Source: Volvox africanus
Lineage: Eukaryota > Chlorophyta > Chlorophyceae > Chlamydomonadales > Volvocaceae
Assembly (NCBI GenBank): GCA_030268105.1
Contig: BSDZ01000003.1
Location: 5,565,001 to 5,629,000, forward strand
DNA: 64,000 nt
Direction: 5' to 3'
This document shows positions 12,815 through 25,263 of this stretch, piece by piece (positions within the stretch are counted from its first letter, which is position 1; each line of letters begins with the position of its first letter). A program made the position numbers and the translations under genes. Below the pieces are notes generated by a model. It had not been told where the DNA came from. It saw only the letters and a program-made list of their open reading frames with translations, and searched no databases.

Positions 12815-15800
12815 CTACTCGTCGTCCACCACCATCCCGTTATCGCTCCCGGCGCCGAACCTCCCACGCCCTCGTGCCGGCGTCGGAAGCCGCGGCTTCG
12901 GAGCCGTCAACCGAGGCCGTGGGGCCAGTGGTGGTGCCCGTGGCTTTGGTCGCGGCCGTGCTGCTGCTGCCGGCAATAATGACTTAGTCCGGCCCGTTGT
13001 CGTCTCTTCCCCCTCGCTGTCCTCCTCATCGTCATCTTCGTCCTCATCCTCATCTTCGCTGCTCTCACTGCTGGTTACGCGGCGTCGCCGCGACCCAGCG
13101 GACCGCACTTGAGGCCGTGGCGCTGGGCGCCACGTTTGCACGCGGCTCGCTATTGCCAGCGGTTGTTGCGCTTCCCGTGCAGCAGCCGCGCGCTGCTGCT
13201 CAGCCGCCCTGGCTGCCGCCATGTCCTCCTGCTCTAGCGCAGCCTCTACCGCGCCGCTCCCGCAGCGAAGGCCCTCCAGGTAACCCCGAGTGCAGGGCCG
13301 TTGATGCCAGCCGTCACTCTCCCAACCGGAGGGGGGTGCCTCGGAGATACGGGCTAGCCACAGAAAGGCCTCGCTGACGGGCCTATGAGTGACAGCCGAG
13401 CAATTTGGGAGGGAGAAAAACAACAGACGCAGATGCAGACGCAGAGGAAGCTACGGGCGCCGCGCACATTACCCGAAACGAGGTTAGGGAAGTGACCCCG
13501 TGAGAGTACGCAGAGAGACGGTGCACGCGGCGGGCACAATAACGCTAGACGAGGAGGGAGTGGCATAGGGGCTGCTCGGGCCGCGACCGCGACTGTAAAT
13601 ACACAAATACAAATATGCCGTGCGTGTGTGTGTGTGTGTGTGTGTGTCGGAACGCAAAGCGGGAAAGCGTAGGACAACGACTTATCAACCGCTCGTCGAA
13701 ATCTCAAGCCACAGACTCACTGCTGCCAGCCCTTGACGATGCCATTACAGTGACTTACAACCTGTCCTCCTCGCCTCACCTCGCCCCGCCCCGCCCCGCC
13801 TCGCGTAGCCACCCACCTGGGTCCGTTCTGCACCCACAGCTGGGGCTTCTGCAACTGCATACTCGCCGCCATTAACTGCGCGCTGCCCTCCAGCCAAACC
13901 TGCTGCCGCAGCGCACCGCCACCTCCCCCACCCCGTGGCCGAGTGGGAGCTGAACGGCAAGAAGATTGGGGGCCAGGGCGCGACACCAATGGTGGGACAC
14001 GTATTGGCGGGGCGCGTGAGGCGGCACGGTGTGATACGAACGAAGCGGCTCTGCGTCTCAAGTGATGTACTTGTAAGGAGGTTGACCCTACGTGCCCTCG
14101 GCTGCGACTGCGACCGCGACAACCCATCCCATCCCAACTTCACCCCAGGTGTTTCTGCTGACGAGAAGACCAATCCCCTCCCTCCAGGACGCATAGAGAC
14201 GCGCAGTCGGCAAGTATTGACCTCAAAACCGGGTGGAGCGGGGGCGGGGGGGAGGGGGAAACACACTTCCAAAATACACATACATATATACACATACACA
14301 CACTGTGGGGTTGGTGATACATAGTACAAATACAGTACTACCTGGACACGGAGCCAGGTTTACTGCGATACTGCTCTTTGGGGAAGCCTCCCCTGCCGCT
14401 GCAGCTTCTCACCTGCTGGGCGGTCCACCTTGCTGGCCGTGGGAGGGCGAACTGCGCCAGAGGGCGAACAACAGTGAGCGTGTTGTGGCGCAGGCACTTG
14501 GTTAGGCCACAGGAATCGCAATCCAAGCCAACTGGCGCCACTTGGCGGGTCAGGAACCACGCCATTCTCGACCCATGGGGCAGCGGCCCCTTCCATGCTT
14601 ACAGCCAGCCCATTAGCGCAACATGAGCGCACCATTAGCCCACCTACCTCGTCCTTCACAGCCGTACATTATCTGCATAATTTCTTTTGTGACCTCTCGT
14701 CACCTCGTTGTAACAGCTGCTTTCTTCATGGAGTGCGTATAAGGCCCACATGCGAAGTGCAGAACCAGCCAACAGGACTACAAGATTACTGCTCGCGCAG
14801 AGCTGGCTCACGACTAAGCCCCCCAACGCCGCCAGGTGCTTTTGGTGGTCCATTTGAGCTCCCTCTCTGAAATCACCTAACAGGGGCCCAAGGGCTATGG
14901 AGAGACTGCCTCTCCCCTTTTTGCCATGCGCCCAGGACATACTCACTGGGTCCTGTTGCTCCTCCTTCGCCGCTGCACGAGTCCCCGCCGCCGGTCCGCC
15001 AGGCTGCCATCGGCTGGCGCCGCGGGGAGTTAGGCAGCTCCCCGCCCTCCCACTCTAGGGGCGCCCCAACTGCGGACGCTGAGATGAAGTAGTTCTGCAG
15101 GTCCTGCTCGTTGGCTTCCGCCAGTGCCTCCGCCAGCGACACCAACTTGCCCAGTGCCTGTTTCTGCTGTTGCTGTTGCTGCGGCGATTGATGAGTTTGC
15201 TGCTGTTGCTGCCGGCGGTGCTGTTGCTGCAGCTGCTGCTGTTGCTGCAGGGCCAACTGCTGCTGGAACAGTTGCTGCTGGTGCTGTTGCTGCTGTTGGT
15301 GCTGCAGCTGCTGCAGCTGATGTTGTTGCTGTTGACGGTTTTGTTGGAGCTGCGCTAGGAGCTGCTGGTTATGAGACAGCTGCTGCTGCTGCAGGTGGCT
15401 TAGAAGGGAGGTGCGCTGGCCAGCTGGGTGGAGCCCGGTGTTCGGCCCGCCTGCACCGCCGGAGTTTTCACTTGGCGATGGGACAGCAGTAATGGGCGAA
15501 CTCGGCAGGGGGTATGAAGGCGCCGCACCCCCGTAGTTCTCCGTGTCTGAGGGCCGGCGACTTGATGACGGCCCGACGTTAAGGTTGAGCCGCAACTTGT
15601 TGACGGCGTAGGGACGTCCCGCGATCGCCGCCGCAGCAACCGCTGCCGCAGCGGCAGACCCCGCAGGCAAACGCTGGGATGGCAGAGGCCCTGTTGCACT
15701 GCCGCTGGGGCCACCTCCAGGGCTGCCCGGAAGGCCATCCTCTGGCAAGTTGCCATGTCGCATGGGCGGGCAAAACCAGCTGCGCAAGTCTGCCACGGCG

Positions 15801-18160
15801 GCGGCGACACCTGCAGAGGAAACAGCGCCGGCGGCGGCCGCCAGGACGGCAGCTGCGGCGACGGTAGCCTGGTCCCGCGGTGCCGATGCAGACGACGCCG
15901 TGCCAGGGGTTTGTTGCAGCAGCGCTTGCACGTGCGGCGGGAGGGCGGTCCCCTGGTTCGGTCCAAAAGCGAGTGCGGGGAATCGGTAGGTGATGGCGGT
16001 CGGAGTCGATGGCGGCGCCGAGGGGTATGAAGTACTGGACACAGGCGATGGCGGTGCACCAAACATCGTTGGGGACGATGAACGGTTGGCCGCCACATGT
16101 GGACCCGGCGGCGAGCCGGGGGACGCTCCGACGTGGAGTGGCGCCACCACATGTGGAGCCGGCGGCGAGGTTCCGGTCCATGATAGCCGCCCGCGGATAT
16201 TGGGCTGGAGGGGGTTGTATGAAGTGGCGGGTGTGGTGGACGGCTCATTGAAAGAGGCCGTGCGAAGGTTGCTCAGAGAGCCAAGCTGCAAGTTCACGTC
16301 GGACTGTTGCCGCTTGCCACCTACGTCCACCGGTGCCGTTTGCTGCTGTTGCTGTCCTTGCTGCTCTGGCCGTTGCTGGTACTGTTGCTGTCTTTGCTGG
16401 CTACCTGAATTCGACTGATAAGGGAGTGGCTGCTGCAGGCCTTGTGATTGCGGAAACGCTGGTTGAGGCTGTTGCGGTGGTTGAGCAGTTGTTGCCGGTT
16501 GTGGTGGTTGTTTGTTATGCTGCAGGTCACCTGGCAATGTTCGTAGTGGCCGGCCCGACGACGGCAACATCACATCCGCCTCAGATAGACCGCCGCCTCC
16601 AGTGTCCCCACCTCTAGTGCCCCTGTCCCCGCCCCCGCATCGGAACCCCGTGTCGGCATCCTCGCCGCCACTACTTTCAGCGTCCGCCAGCTCCAGATCC
16701 GATTCCTCCAGCTGCTTAGTAATGGCTTCGTACAGTCGACTAGGACCCGGGGGCAACCCGTCCAACGACACCAGCAACGAGCTACCCGTACGCCGCGGTG
16801 CCGAGCCGCAGACTGCAGCGCCGCTGACGGAGCCGGCGCAACCGCTCGCGCTCGTCTGCGTGGAGGTGGTCAGGGGGACCACGAAGCCAGGGAGGGACGG
16901 CAAGCTGGGGCCTGGCCCCAACCCGACGTCCCCCAGGCTGGGAGATGCGGGCACATCGCTAATGCATGTGAGGCTGATCCTAGAGGCACGCTGGGCTGCG
17001 TCCTGGGTTCCCTGGTGGGCGGATAGTGGCCGCCTTGCAGCGGCGGAGGCAGGCTTGGCCAGCGCAGAGCTAGACGGCTGCGGCAGCGGTGGACAGTAGC
17101 CCCCGCTGCCCCCGGCAGCAGCAGCAGGTGCAGCGCCGCCGGTGCCTCCGTTGGGGCCCAGCGGCGACGCTGAGCTGGGTCGAAGGTGTTGACCCCACCC
17201 GTCAGAGCCAGTTCGGCCGTAAGACACGCCATGGATGAAGGCCAGTGTCCCGCCGGCGGTGGCGGCGGCGGCGGCGGCGCCGGGTAAGACTTGTCCCGAC
17301 AAATCCGGGGAAGTGCGAGGGCGGGAGCTGCCTACCTGGGAAGCCGGTGCGCTCATGAGGGCTGCTGCCCCGTACGGCTCGACAACGCCGACGCTAAGCG
17401 CCGCCATTGTTGCGGCAGCGGTAGCACCCTGCCCATTAGCCGTGGAGCTGGAACTTGCGCCGCGCCACGAGGGCGGCCGCAGATTGGACCTGCTTGGAAG
17501 CGGCCGCCCGCCGCCATTACCCGCCGCTCCCGTGCCTGGGCCCCCCACCTGGCCGGTGCCAGCATCGATCCCCGAGGCATCCACGCCGGCAGCCGTCGCC
17601 ATGGTCCCGGCGCCAGCAGCCGCGTTCCCGGAGGCCATCATAGCCGATCCGAATGCCAGGCCTGCGGGCACCGCAGAGCCGGCAGCTTGGCTGCTGGCCG
17701 AAAGGGTGGTTCGAGGCGATGCAGAGCCTGATCCCGGATTAGATGCCGCCGCAGCAGCCACAACAGCCGCGGGTGTCCAACCCGTGGTGCCAGGGGCTCC
17801 CCGCCCTGCCGAGCGCGGGTGGCTCATGCTACGGGACTGTTGCATTGTCGGAGCGCGTGACGTGCAGCTGCGTGTTGGGACGAGCTTTCGGTCCGCGCCA
17901 AGCGCCAGCCCTGCTGATGATGACAACCCGGGACCAACTGGCGAGGACAGCACTCCCAGGTTATTTGCATGGCCCAGGGAAGTGAGCGACGCAGCGGCAG
18001 CACTGGTCGCGACACCGCTACCATGGGCCGTTGCAAGGGCTGTGGGGTCGGTGAAGGCGGCGCCGTCTGGTTCCCAGGCGGTCGTGAGGAGGCTGGGAGC
18101 ACGTGGGGAAGGGGATATGCCCACTGCGGGGGCCGCTGTGGTGATCCCCGAACTACAAGG
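12815..18160 (-). CDS. Large Gln/Ala/Ser-rich protein of unknown function (5' end unresolved)
   Basis: I do not recognise this gene. The downstream part is well supported by phase: a giant exon from about 18160 to 14947, then 14531-14413, 13899-13817 and 13373-12815 with the stop. The giant exon codes over 1,060 residues without a stop. It starts after a good acceptor at about 18160 and is rich in Ala, Ser, Gly and Pro. Near its 3' end, at about 15410-15150, it carries long glutamine tracts with CAG repeats, followed by a helical segment (EALAEANEQDLQNYF). The small exons add a Cys-containing segment (GLDCDSCGLTKCLRHN) and a Trp-rich helical segment (VWLEGSAQL, FLWLARI). The C-terminus is basic and acidic in turn: a Glu/Asp/Ser run, then Arg/Pro/Lys repeats. 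This composition fits a nuclear transcription or chromatin regulator, but that is inference. Possible 5' exons lie at 18445-18660 without a clear start codon. Confidence 0.6.
13622..13648. repeat. (GT)n microsatellite
   Basis: About 12 GT units in a row, inside the intron between 13817 and 13373 of the minus-strand Gln-rich gene. Ordinary simple sequence. Confidence 0.9.
15150..15410 (-). repeat. CAG/CTG-type polyglutamine-coding repeat
   Basis: Read on the minus strand this stretch is mostly CAG and CAA codons broken by His, Leu and Arg. It gives several pure or near-pure Gln runs of 5 to 8 residues, within the giant exon of the unknown Gln-rich protein. It probably varies in length between strains, as trinucleotide tracts often do. 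Confidence 0.85.
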
Positions 18161-20460
18161 GTGTTGGGAAATGGGTCCGAGTGGACATGAGAGGTGCGTT
18201 AGCCCGGCTCGAATAGAGGCGGCCCGCACGTTAGGACAAGCGCACCATGGATGGGAGCATCGTCTCCAAAGAGAATTGCGAAGCCCCGCTTAAGCGAATT
18301 TGCCCATGTGCTCTTACCGCGCGCAAGCTCAACCGGCCCAGGGACTACCAACGGTACAGGTGGTCAGATGACCCACATCGGATTAGCGCCTGGTATCACC
18401 TTCCGGTTGTTTGTGTCCTCCTTGGCCGCACCGACAGCCTTACCTGCCCGCTGCGCCCAGCTGTGGGCTCCAGCCGGTTGACGACGCCAAGCGTGACGTG
18501 CGGTTCGGTGTCCCGCTCCGACCTCGGCTCTGCTGCTGAGCATTTTGGGGCTGTGCCATTGATACATCCGCTTGTGGCAGCAGAAATGCAGTGTAGCTCG
18601 TCCCTCTCGATGCCCCAAGTAAGAAGTGGGCCCGAAGGGCCAGCGGCTCGGCTTTGCAGCAAAATGAGACGTGTTATGTCATTTGTTCCTATTCACAATT
18701 GTCGGTCTCTACATATATTTTCAGCGGAAAGAGCTAGTTCACACTTTCCAGCCAGGAGCGTGCCCAGGGATGGCGCCTACACAGATAGACCTGGATAGAA
18801 TGTACATTTCAGAGAATTAGAACGTAAATACGGACCTAGGTTATATGTAAGCTGGGCAGATATCCTGAACAGCTCACAATGTTTAACGGCATTGTGTTAG
18901 AAAGCCCTGGGTAAACTACTGCATAAAGTGGTGGCAAATGCACTTCCTGCATATAAAAACAGAAAAACTGCATGTAAACTTCTAGTTAGGGTAGCCACAA
19001 CCGGCTTTTGTACGGCCCTTTAGATTTCAACTCTTCCTGCAGCGCCGATGGCAACAAGGCTGGGACAAAAACAAAGCTCCACAATGTGATTGCTCAAATA
19101 CATCGACGTGGCTGCATTGCTCAATTGTCCCTCTTCCGCCAGTGTAAAGGCGTGCACAAGTTACGATATCCTGGCAAACCCTCCATCATCGCAATGGATG
19201 CGGGAACGCTTGAAGCAATGTTCGAACACATGTTTATAAGGAGCGCTGGCTCAATTGGCAATCCTTTGCGGTTTTGTAGAGGCCTTGGCTTGGATGACAG
19301 CAACGACGGCATTCCCGCGCAATCTCCCCCATCCTTTCCCCGAGGAAAGGTGCTTGACTGGCCCTCTCTCTGTTTACATGCGGTTTACTTCCATGTTCTA
19401 GGCCTGCTTGGCATAAGGCCCTGATGATCCATACATACATCAGCAAATGCATTACGCAAGGAGGCCACCATAATTAATGGGCCCACAGCTAAAGCAGCGC
19501 GACATGCATTCCCCGCCGTTGGCGCAGCATCAACCCCTGTATGATCCACAACCCTCATCCCCTCATCCACGGCTCACCGGACCTAGGAAGTCTGACCCGC
19601 ATACCCTGACCTTCTAATGCCCCCGTTTCCCCTCGGCCTACCCTCCATGCGTCCCTTTGCCTCCGTCCCTGGGCCTTGCGCTACACAGGAAACGGACAGG
19701 CCTCGAGCGTCTGCGCGATTCCGAAGCCTCAATCCCCGCCAAGGTGGCCCCACTGCACGTCAAACTTGGCCCCTCTCCGACATCGTCAACTCTTCCTGCC
19801 ACCTAGGCCTCCTGGCGGACCTCATCACACGCGAGTGGCCGGCGAAGGGCGACCTGGGCTCATCCCCAGCAGATGTCGATGTGGTAGTGGCACTGCGCCC
19901 GTTGCCTGGGGCTAAAACCCAGATCGCAAGCGCTGCACACCACGGTGGCAGTGATGACGGCCAAGCTCACGCAGTACAGGGATACCGCCTGCGCCCTGGA
20001 AGGTGTGCCTGGCGTACTACTACCTACTAATGGCAGACTGAAGCTTGGTAGCCGCTGGCTGGTGGCAGACCCAACCGTTTGTAACAGAACCGTACTCCCC
20101 TTCCCCTTCGATGTCCCTTGAGTAGGGCTACCGGCTTCGTTGCGCTCAAACACTTGGATTCCGTTCTTCCCTCCCTCGACCCGATGTGACGCCCGAAACT
20201 GCCCATGCAGAGGCCCCCAAGGTCCCAAAGATCCTTGGACTCCGTTTCAACACCAGCTGCACGGTGTGTCTGTATGTGCGTGTGTATGTGTATTGAAGTT
20301 AGGGGCGGTTTTGCCTCCCTGAAGTGGGTATCGTTGTGGAGACTGGGGAGGGGCATTCCTGGGTGGTCTGGGACGGCAAATTCACCAGTCCATTTTTTCA
20401 CTGTACGGCACTGCACAACCACAGCAATGTGTTCCAGCACCGATTCCGTTGGCTTTGTTT
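18161..20460. other. Region without a supported gene
   Basis: It probably holds the promoter and 5' exons of the minus-strand Gln-rich gene; a candidate minus exon ends at a GTAAGG donor near 18447. An open plus frame at 19617-20030 and another reading near 19920-20120 are plausible exon fragments, but I cannot link them into a gene. Confidence 0.35.
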
Positions 20461-20554
20461 TGCATGAGTTGGTGTGATTCACAGCAGCAACATCGCCGCA
20501 CACTCACGCTCCCCTTCCCCTCGCGTCCCTCCACTCCAAGCCGGGTTACCCCGC

Positions 20555-20592
20555 GTATCCACCCGCGTATCCACCCGCGTATCCACCCGCAC
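20555..20592. repeat. 12-bp tandem repeat
   Basis: Three to four copies of CCCGCGTATCCA in a row. It lies just upstream of orphan exon-like sequence. No function is evident. Confidence 0.85.
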
Positions 20593-21046
20593 CCGGCTCG
20601 CTTCAGGACACGGACATGAGGGACCGGGATACGGGGCTAGGCACCGTGCCCTGCGTCGCCTGCAACTACAGGCTCTCCATTATGCGCGTGTCTCCAGGGA
20701 AGCCGTGATTCCCCGCGCTGCGTAATGCGCTCTGCACCGCCATTGCAAGGCCGCTCGTGAGTACGTGGGATGAGGATGAGGATGATTCCATGGCGTTGGA
20801 AGTGTGAATAAGATGCGGGTTTTGTAAAGTCTGCCATGATTTTGGCTAGGTCAATGTACCGCACTGTACCGTACAGCACCGTATCGTCCATACCGTAATA
20901 TTTGTTCGCAGGGAAGCCCGGCCGCCCCAGGAGCATCTTCCTGGCGTACCGTGCTTTGCCGTACTACGATCAGCTAAAGGCCCTCTTCGATACCATGGAT
21001 GTGGAAATCATGTGCGAGTCAAAGTACGAGGCGGCCCAGGTACAGC
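20560..21046 (+). CDS. Orphan exons of an unrecognised gene
   Basis: Two exon-like blocks are visible. The first, about 20600-20690, encodes a segment with a CVAC Cys pair and ends at a possible GTGTCT donor. The second, 20912-21046, follows a clear pyrimidine-AG acceptor (TTCGCAG) and ends at a GT donor after GCCCAG. It encodes about 43 residues, including GRPRSIFLAYRALPYYDQL and ALFDTMDVEIMCESKYEAAQ. The amino-acid texture looks like real coding sequence, but I do not recognise the family. I cannot place a start or stop, and the junction phase between the two blocks (0 versus 1) does not match, so at least one boundary is wrong. A third block at 21269-21505 is open, but its acceptor is poor. 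Confidence 0.35.
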
Positions 21047-21243
21047 TGTCCGTACAGTATAACAGGGTAGGAAGAGAGGTTACGGGTTGGGGGTCAATAT
21101 ATGCCGTACGTGCGGCGTCGTATTGGGATCTTGGGGGATATTATGCGGCAGTCGAAGGCAACGTCCCCCTATGTGTATGGAGAGGCACCGTAGGTCTCTC
21201 CCGGTCAGGTACCTCAGTCACCTGATGGTGGTGTGTTGAGGGT

Positions 21244-21266
21244 TTAAAACCCTAAAACCCTAAACT
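21244..21266. repeat. Interstitial telomere-like motif
   Basis: Two to three tandem copies of an AAAACCCT unit (TTTAAAACCCTAAAACCCTAAAC). This matches the CCCTAAAA telomere repeat known from volvocalean algae, here far too short to be a telomere. Confidence 0.6.
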
Positions 21267-21505
21267 GTATGTTCTCGTATCCGCTGCGGGTCCCCGGTGA
21301 TGCTGCTAATGCCACAGCCTGCGATCCGGCATCGACTACTGTGCATGTCCGTTTGTGTTTGAATGAGAAGATCGGTGCCGACGTGGCCTGCAAGAATGGC
21401 ATCATCCGACAAATGGCTGCCAAGGCTGGGACTTGGGGACTGAGCACCTGGCACACTGGGCGGCTCTTACTAGCGCACCGTGCTGCAGCCCCTGGCATCA
21501 GATAG

Positions 21506-23463
21506 CGTAGATAGAGCTTGCAGTTACATCCGCGTCTGCAAACCGGATGCTTTGTCCGGGGATCTCCTGCCTCGCCTCGCCTTGCTTCACTTCGCCTCTG
21601 CTAGGGCCTGGGCTTGGGTTTGGTTGTCGTTACCAGAAAAAAATTCGAGTGAAGTCGACTCATGTCCAACCGTGCGGGGATTGGGCCCCTGACCAGACAC
21701 GTGGTAGTTAGGTGTTAGTGCGCATGAGTACTGCTTTGCCGCCCGTTAAGGGTTTTTTGGGTAATGTAACGATCATGCCCTGGTTTCGGGCCTACGTATG
21801 GTATCACATCGTTTGTCATCCCCTACTGTTAGGGGCTTTGATGTACAGAGCGTGAGCGTTTAAATGACGTTCCGGCTTGATACATCTGTTGAAGATTTGC
21901 TAATGTTTTTTTGTAATGATGGTGGTGGCTGGTAGTGATGGGGTCTGAGCTCCTTTCATTTGGGCTTGCCTAATGTCGTACTGAGTTAGAAGCTGCCGAA
22001 TTATGTCGACAATTAATGCCGACAAGTAGGGTGTCGGCTTCCTCGAAGCCGGAAAAAGGGCGGGGCCCCCCACAATCCGTACAGGCCGGTTCCTTCACAA
22101 TGAAACGGTTTGAAGTTTGCAAGTTTGCGATGATGCCGCCTCATGACGTTCAGCAGGCAAACGACTGCAAACGCAAGGGCAGGGACCTCACGTCCCAACG
22201 GACGCGCGCGCGCGGAGGCCTTTCCAAAGCGAACGGCGAGGACGTCAAGTGTTAGAGTGTCACCAGTACTACTGATGGAAAGCTTTAAGCTGTATGCTGT
22301 GGCATAATGCCGCGGCTTCAGCAGTTCACCCCACAGCATCGAGCTTCATGTCGGCACTGTGGAACTCTTCTGCCCCGAGAATTGGCTTAAATTAATTGTA
22401 CACAACGTCACATTCTTTGTAGATGACTGTAAGGAAATTCTTCGACATGCTGGTGGCCAATCGCCATGCCTGTGAGAGCAGCTTAGTCACCCAAACTGGT
22501 TGTTCGATTCATTTCACGCCGTCATGTCAGAATTCTATTATGAGAGACGCGGCACCTTTTGGAATGAAATTTAGGCCGAGAGGCGTTGATGTGACCTTGA
22601 CCGGGGTCAAAGGAGACTGACAAACTTGTTTGTACTCGTACGATTGTTATTGACCAAAATAAAGATACCTTGCAATATAGAATGTAATATGTGACCAATA
22701 TCGCGTTTCGACCGGGCGAGATATTATGTTTGGTCCATCACATTCTTACAGAGAGACGGACATGGGCAATCCCACAGGGCGGGGGCCCCCTGAGCGCTTC
22801 GCGCCGGGGCCCCGCCCAAAAATGGTCACCTTCACGATCTGTCTGCATGGGCTCTGTCAGGTACGGGATCAGAAAATCATAGAATTGTTTGGACCAACTT
22901 GGGCATGGTTACAATAGAATTGCTGGTGTCCTGAACTCCCGATGTCCGTACCATGCTACCGTTGATGGAACGACCTTGGCTACTTGCAGCTTGCCTAGGT
23001 TAGTTTATGAAATACGGCTCTAGATGAGTACTATTTATAGAATAGCTAGGAGTTTAGTGAACAACTGAGTCCCCATTCTCCTCCATTGTTATCCGCCCCG
23101 GTAGTTTCGTAACTTGAATCACTCGGATTTGGCCGCGAGGGGCCCCAGTAGCACAATTTTTACTCATTCATTTGAGATTCACCATTATCAGACCTCACCT
23201 TGTCACTGATACGCATGTCTTCTTCGTCTATCGCTTAATTCAATAACGGACGGCGTCTCAGATCCGGAACAAAATCGTTTAATTCGTGACGGCAAGATCG
23301 TCAGGGAACATGAGCCATACATAAAAATTATCTTCTACGGGCTAATTTAATATTGTCAATATATCATTAAAATGGCAACTAAGCTTGGAGAGTGTATGCG
23401 GTCGAATAATTACATATAGCACTTATATATAGATTCTCCATCAAAGCTTCACAACCTACATAG
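21506..23463. other. Intergenic, relatively AT-rich region upstream of RRP4
   Basis: No exon can be supported on either strand. Sequence just before 23464 is AT-rich (about 23330-23440), consistent with promoter or 5' UTR of the RRP4 gene. Confidence 0.5.
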
Positions 23464-24420
23464 ATGTCGGCCGCCGGCGCCGTCCGTGTGCGGCCGCACC
23501 GACCTGGCGCCGACATTGCACTAATAGAGTGCGGTCTAGGTGTGCACGACGCACCCTTGAGCACCACATTTGTATGCGTTGGAGACGAGATCAGCACGGA
23601 AGGCGAGGAGGGCTTCCTTCGAGGCCATGGCACCCAGGTGGTTGATGGCAAGCTTGTGGCGACCGTCTGTGGCGTTGTGGAGCGAGTGAACAAGCTAATC
23701 TACGTTAAGACATTAAACAGCCGATACAATGCGGAGCAGGGTGATGTCATTGTGGGGCGCGTAGCGGAGATTAGCGGGAAAGCCTGGAGGGTGGACCTCA
23801 AGTCCCGTCAGGAGTCCAAGCTCCTCCTTTCCGCCGTGCACCTACCAGGTGGCGTCCAACGGCGCCGAAATGCCGAGGATGAGCTGAACATGCGGTCCTT
23901 TTTCCGAGAGGGAGACTTGATCAGTGCAGAAATCCAATCCGTTCACGGGGATGGCAGCGTGGCGCTGCACACGCGAAGCGCCAAGTATGGCAAGCTCACA
24001 CACGGGCAGCTGGTGGAGGTTCCACCCAACCTAATAAAGCGCCAGAAGCAGCACTTCCATTCGCTGGAAGCCCTAGGGGTTGAGCTCATCATCGGATGCA
24101 ATGGCCTAGTGTGGGTGGCACCACTGCGGGCAGACCGCGTTGCAGCAGAAATTGGCATGGACGCCAAAGAGGCAGTTTCAGAGGCCACGGCGACCGGACC
24201 GCCGCCCAGCAAAGCCCAGTTGGAGGTGGTGTGCCGCATGGCGAATGCTGTTCGCGTTTTAACGCGGCTTTATATGCCCGTGTATCCCGCATCCATCATG
24301 GCGGTGTACGAGGCAGCCATGGATGACAACGTGGAGCTGCGTGATATGCTTGAGCCTGACTTCTTGGCGATAGTGGTCAAACAAGAGGCGCAGCGGCGTA
24401 GCAGCGCGATGCAGGAGTAG
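23464..24420 (+). CDS. RRP4: Exosome complex component RRP4 (EXOSC2), intronless
   Basis: RRP4 is an S1/KH-domain cap subunit of the RNA exosome, which processes and degrades RNA in nucleus and cytoplasm. One uninterrupted frame of 318 residues starts at an ATG with no upstream in-frame alternative. The N-terminal barrel region contains the family-typical VDGKLVATVCGVVERVNKLI. The S1 domain reads YNAEQGDVIVGRVAEI, then KAWRVDLKSRQESKLLLS, DELNMRSFFREGDLISAEIQ and HTRSAKYGKL. The KH-like part starts at LIKRQKQHFHSLE and contains GCNGLVWV. The length is slightly above the usual 290-300, mainly through the C-terminal Ala/Thr linker and tail. The gene has no introns, unlike most of its neighbours. 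The identification is secure. Confidence 0.97.
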   Translation: MSAAGAVRVRPHRPGADIALIECGLGVHDAPLSTTFVCVGDEISTEGEEGFLRGHGTQVVDGKLVATVCGVVERVNKLIYVKTLNSRYNAEQGDVIVGRVAEISGKAWRVDLKSRQESKLLLSAVHLPGGVQRRRNAEDELNMRSFFREGDLISAEIQSVHGDGSVALHTRSAKYGKLTHGQLVEVPPNLIKRQKQHFHSLEALGVELIIGCNGLVWVAPLRADRVAAEIGMDAKEAVSEATATGPPPSKAQLEVVCRMANAVRVLTRLYMPVYPASIMAVYEAAMDDNVELRDMLEPDFLAIVVKQEAQRRSSAMQE

Positions 24421-25263
24421 TCACGGAGTGGCCATGTCCGAGGGTGTGCGCGTGGGCAGCAGGGAATGTTTGATAACGAGCCGTTCCGGCCTCTGCCAGC
24501 ATCTAGTTGCTGGAAGAAGTCGGGCCTTATTCATGTTGCAGCATGGGCCTGAAAGCGGTGAGGGTTATGCTGCTCAGGATGATGGCTGTGTCACCTAGGA
24601 TTTTCTCTTAGGAGGCTGGGTACTGTATGATATCGTATGTTTGCCAGCATAGGGTCTATTCACGCCGTCGGGGTGTAGAACCCCCGCAGGCGCCGGTTGG
24701 ATTGTTTTCACGAGGGATGTAGCTGGGTCTTGTCCTCTGCACTGACAAAGCCGATTTTCCAGGTCGGCGCTTGACGCTGTCAATACATCGAGTGCTTACT
24801 GCGGCCCTTGTAGTTCTTGATGACAACTATGCATTAGCACGGACTCTGAGAAGCTGAGGGAAAGCTTCTGGTTTTCGGGACTCTGGGTTTTCGCGCCTGC
24901 ACTTGAGGCTAGGTGGCTGATGATTGTCTCTTGTCGCTGAGCTTTTGGCAGTGCCGCTAAGGAATGCAGAACCGAAGACAGATTTGTGGAGCGGCTAGGC
25001 TCTTCGACGCACTCATGGGGCGGTCATATGAACGTCTGACAGTATTTAGCTCCTGTTAGCTCAAGCACTTCACACGGTCTTCTTCGTCTTGACCGTAATT
25101 CCCGCATATGGGCTGTATTGCACTCGCAACATCATATGCCCATTCATTCGCACCAGTTCAATTCGCTCTGCGAATATCGCACATCATAATCAATACATTA
25201 ACCCTGATAATCCTGCCCAGCAGAGGCTAAAGTGCGCGCAGTACCTGGACGGTTGCACCCGCA
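24421..25263. other. Convergent intergenic region (RRP4 3' / CUEDC2-like 3')
   Basis: About 840 bp between two stop codons on opposite strands. It holds the two 3' UTRs. No further gene is visible. Confidence 0.6.

Noticed and set aside
17235..18293. 352-codon plus-strand open frame
   Set aside because: It is the complement of the giant minus-strand Ala/Ser-rich exon. GC-rich, Ala-coding sequence leaves the opposite strand open; no motif or splice logic supports it.
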